Assembly: GCF_021502575.1 (NCBI RefSeq)
Contig: NZ_JAKFGN010000002.1
Span: forward strand, 930,001-994,000
Source: Bradyrhizobium sp. G127
GTDB lineage: Bacteria > Pseudomonadota > Alphaproteobacteria > Rhizobiales > Xanthobacteraceae
Length of the DNA stretch: 64,000 bases
Direction: 5' to 3'
Below the pieces are notes generated by a model. The model made no database searches. It had not been told where the DNA came from and saw only the letters and a list, made by a program, of their open reading frames with translations. This document shows positions 63,355-64,000 of the stretch, one piece after another (the first letter of the stretch is position 1; each line of letters begins with the position of its first letter). A program made the position numbers and the translations under genes.

Positions 63355-64000
63355 TCAGCTGGCCATATGCCCGATCAGCTTACGAAGCGTGTCGGCATCG
63401 AGCCACTGCGTATTGCTGTCGCTGGCATAACGGAAGTTTTCCGCAACCCGCTTTGCTGCCTCCAGATAAGCTGGGCGCGACCAATATCCGAAACTTGGCT
63501 GAATAACGTAATGATCCGACAACTCGATCGTGTTTCGAGCGTCATCCTCCGTAATCATAACTTCATGCAACTTCTCCCCTGGCCGGATGCCCACCAGTTC
63601 GTGCGGCATTCCCGGCGCAATCGCATCCGCCAGACTCGTGATCTTCATGCTCGGAATCTTCGGGACGAATATCTCACCTCCGGACATCCGCTCGACACTA
63701 GCAGCAACAAAATCCGCCGCCACCGGCAGCGTAATCCAAAACCTCGTCATGCGCGGATCGGTTATGGGCAGAGATTTCGCCCCCTCCGCAACAAGCCGTT
63801 GAAAGAACGGGATCACGCTTCCGCGAGACGCCATCACGTTCCCATAACGAACCACGGAGAATCGTGCTCCGCCCGAACCACTAAGGTTATTTGCAGCCAA
63901 GAATATCTTATCGGATGCCAACTTGCTCGCACCGTAGAGATTGATCGGACTTGCCGCCTTGTCGGTTGAAAGCGCGATAACCTGACTGACATCACACCGG
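63355..64000 (-). CDS. pseB: UDP-N-acetylglucosamine 4,6-dehydratase (inverting), 5' end beyond the window
   Basis: The visible C-terminal part continues past base 64000. On the minus strand it reads SQVIALSTDKAASPINLYGA, then SKLASDKIFLAAN, then RFSVVRYGNVMASRGSVIPF and ELVGIRPGEKLHEVMI, all PseB/FlaA1 signatures. In family numbering the YGASK carries the catalytic Tyr and Lys. PseB starts pseudaminic acid synthesis by dehydrating and C5-inverting UDP-GlcNAc. Confidence 0.9.
   Translation of the reverse strand, partial: RCDVSQVIALSTDKAASPINLYGASKLASDKIFLAANNLSGSGGARFSVVRYGNVMASRGSVIPFFQRLVAEGAKSLPITDPRMTRFWITLPVAADFVAASVERMSGGEIFVPKIPSMKITSLADAIAPGMPHELVGIRPGEKLHEVMITEDDARNTIELSDHYVIQPSFGYWSRPAYLEAAKRVAENFRYASDSNTQWLDADTLRKLIGHMAS

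Overview
The window reads as chromosomal DNA of an alphaproteobacterium of the Nitrobacteraceae/Bradyrhizobiaceae (Bradyrhizobium, Rhodopseudomonas, Nitrobacter, Afipia). The basis is GC-rich coding, a Rhodopseudomonas-type ferredoxin-NADP reductase with an adrenodoxin-type ferredoxin, an Rhizobiales-type polar growth protein of the GPR/RgsE kind, a Rhodobacter-type PmtA, and several small palindromic intergenic repeats of the style common in this family. I see no tRNA, rRNA, CRISPR array, prophage or intact insertion sequence.

Region 1 (1-12.6 kb) is housekeeping and redox: msrB, a DadA-like FAD oxidoreductase, SixA phosphatase, a universal stress protein, small membrane proteins, an MprF-like membrane protein, a secreted SGNH hydrolase, a methyltransferase, ferredoxin-NADP reductase, a thioesterase, an AraC regulator and a 2Fe-2S ferredoxin. 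Region 2 (12.6-19.3 kb) has an Hpt phosphotransfer protein divergent from a 1637-residue membrane-anchored coiled-coil protein. This protein resembles GPR/RgsE and holds an unbroken tract of at least 79 eleven-residue repeats. A perfect CtrA-type box lies between the two genes, and a cluster of palindromic repeats follows.

Region 3 (19.3-34.1 kb) carries the mlaE-F-D phospholipid transporter, a dipeptide epimerase, an MFS carrier, a serine/threonine dehydratase, an envelope-lipid group (PmtA, an LpxH-like phosphatase and a translationally coupled glycosyltransferase), thiD, a stand-alone RAM-domain protein, a DMT exporter and three small redox or secreted proteins (diheme cytochrome c, CHRD protein, cytochrome c'). 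Region 4 (34.2-40.4 kb) has a lone CoxL-like molybdopterin subunit, murJ and a WlbA/WbpE-like pair.

Region 5 (40.7-64 kb) is a surface-polysaccharide locus, mostly on the minus strand. It supplies GDP-mannose (ManC), UDP-galacturonate (LpsL), a UDP-HexNAc uronate (TviB/WbpO type), UDP-ManNAc (WecB) and the start and end of pseudaminic acid synthesis (PseB, PseC, PseF). It also has glycosyltransferases, a methyltransferase-glycosyltransferase fusion, free methyltransferases, AsnB, a pyruvyl transferase and a capsule-type transferase. An A+T-rich two-gene unit of unknown function (40686-41748) sits inside it. Base composition drifts to lower GC toward the right end: one 60-base line at 57601 is 50% G+C against 67% at 22801. 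That fits a variable glycan locus acquired or exchanged by transfer.
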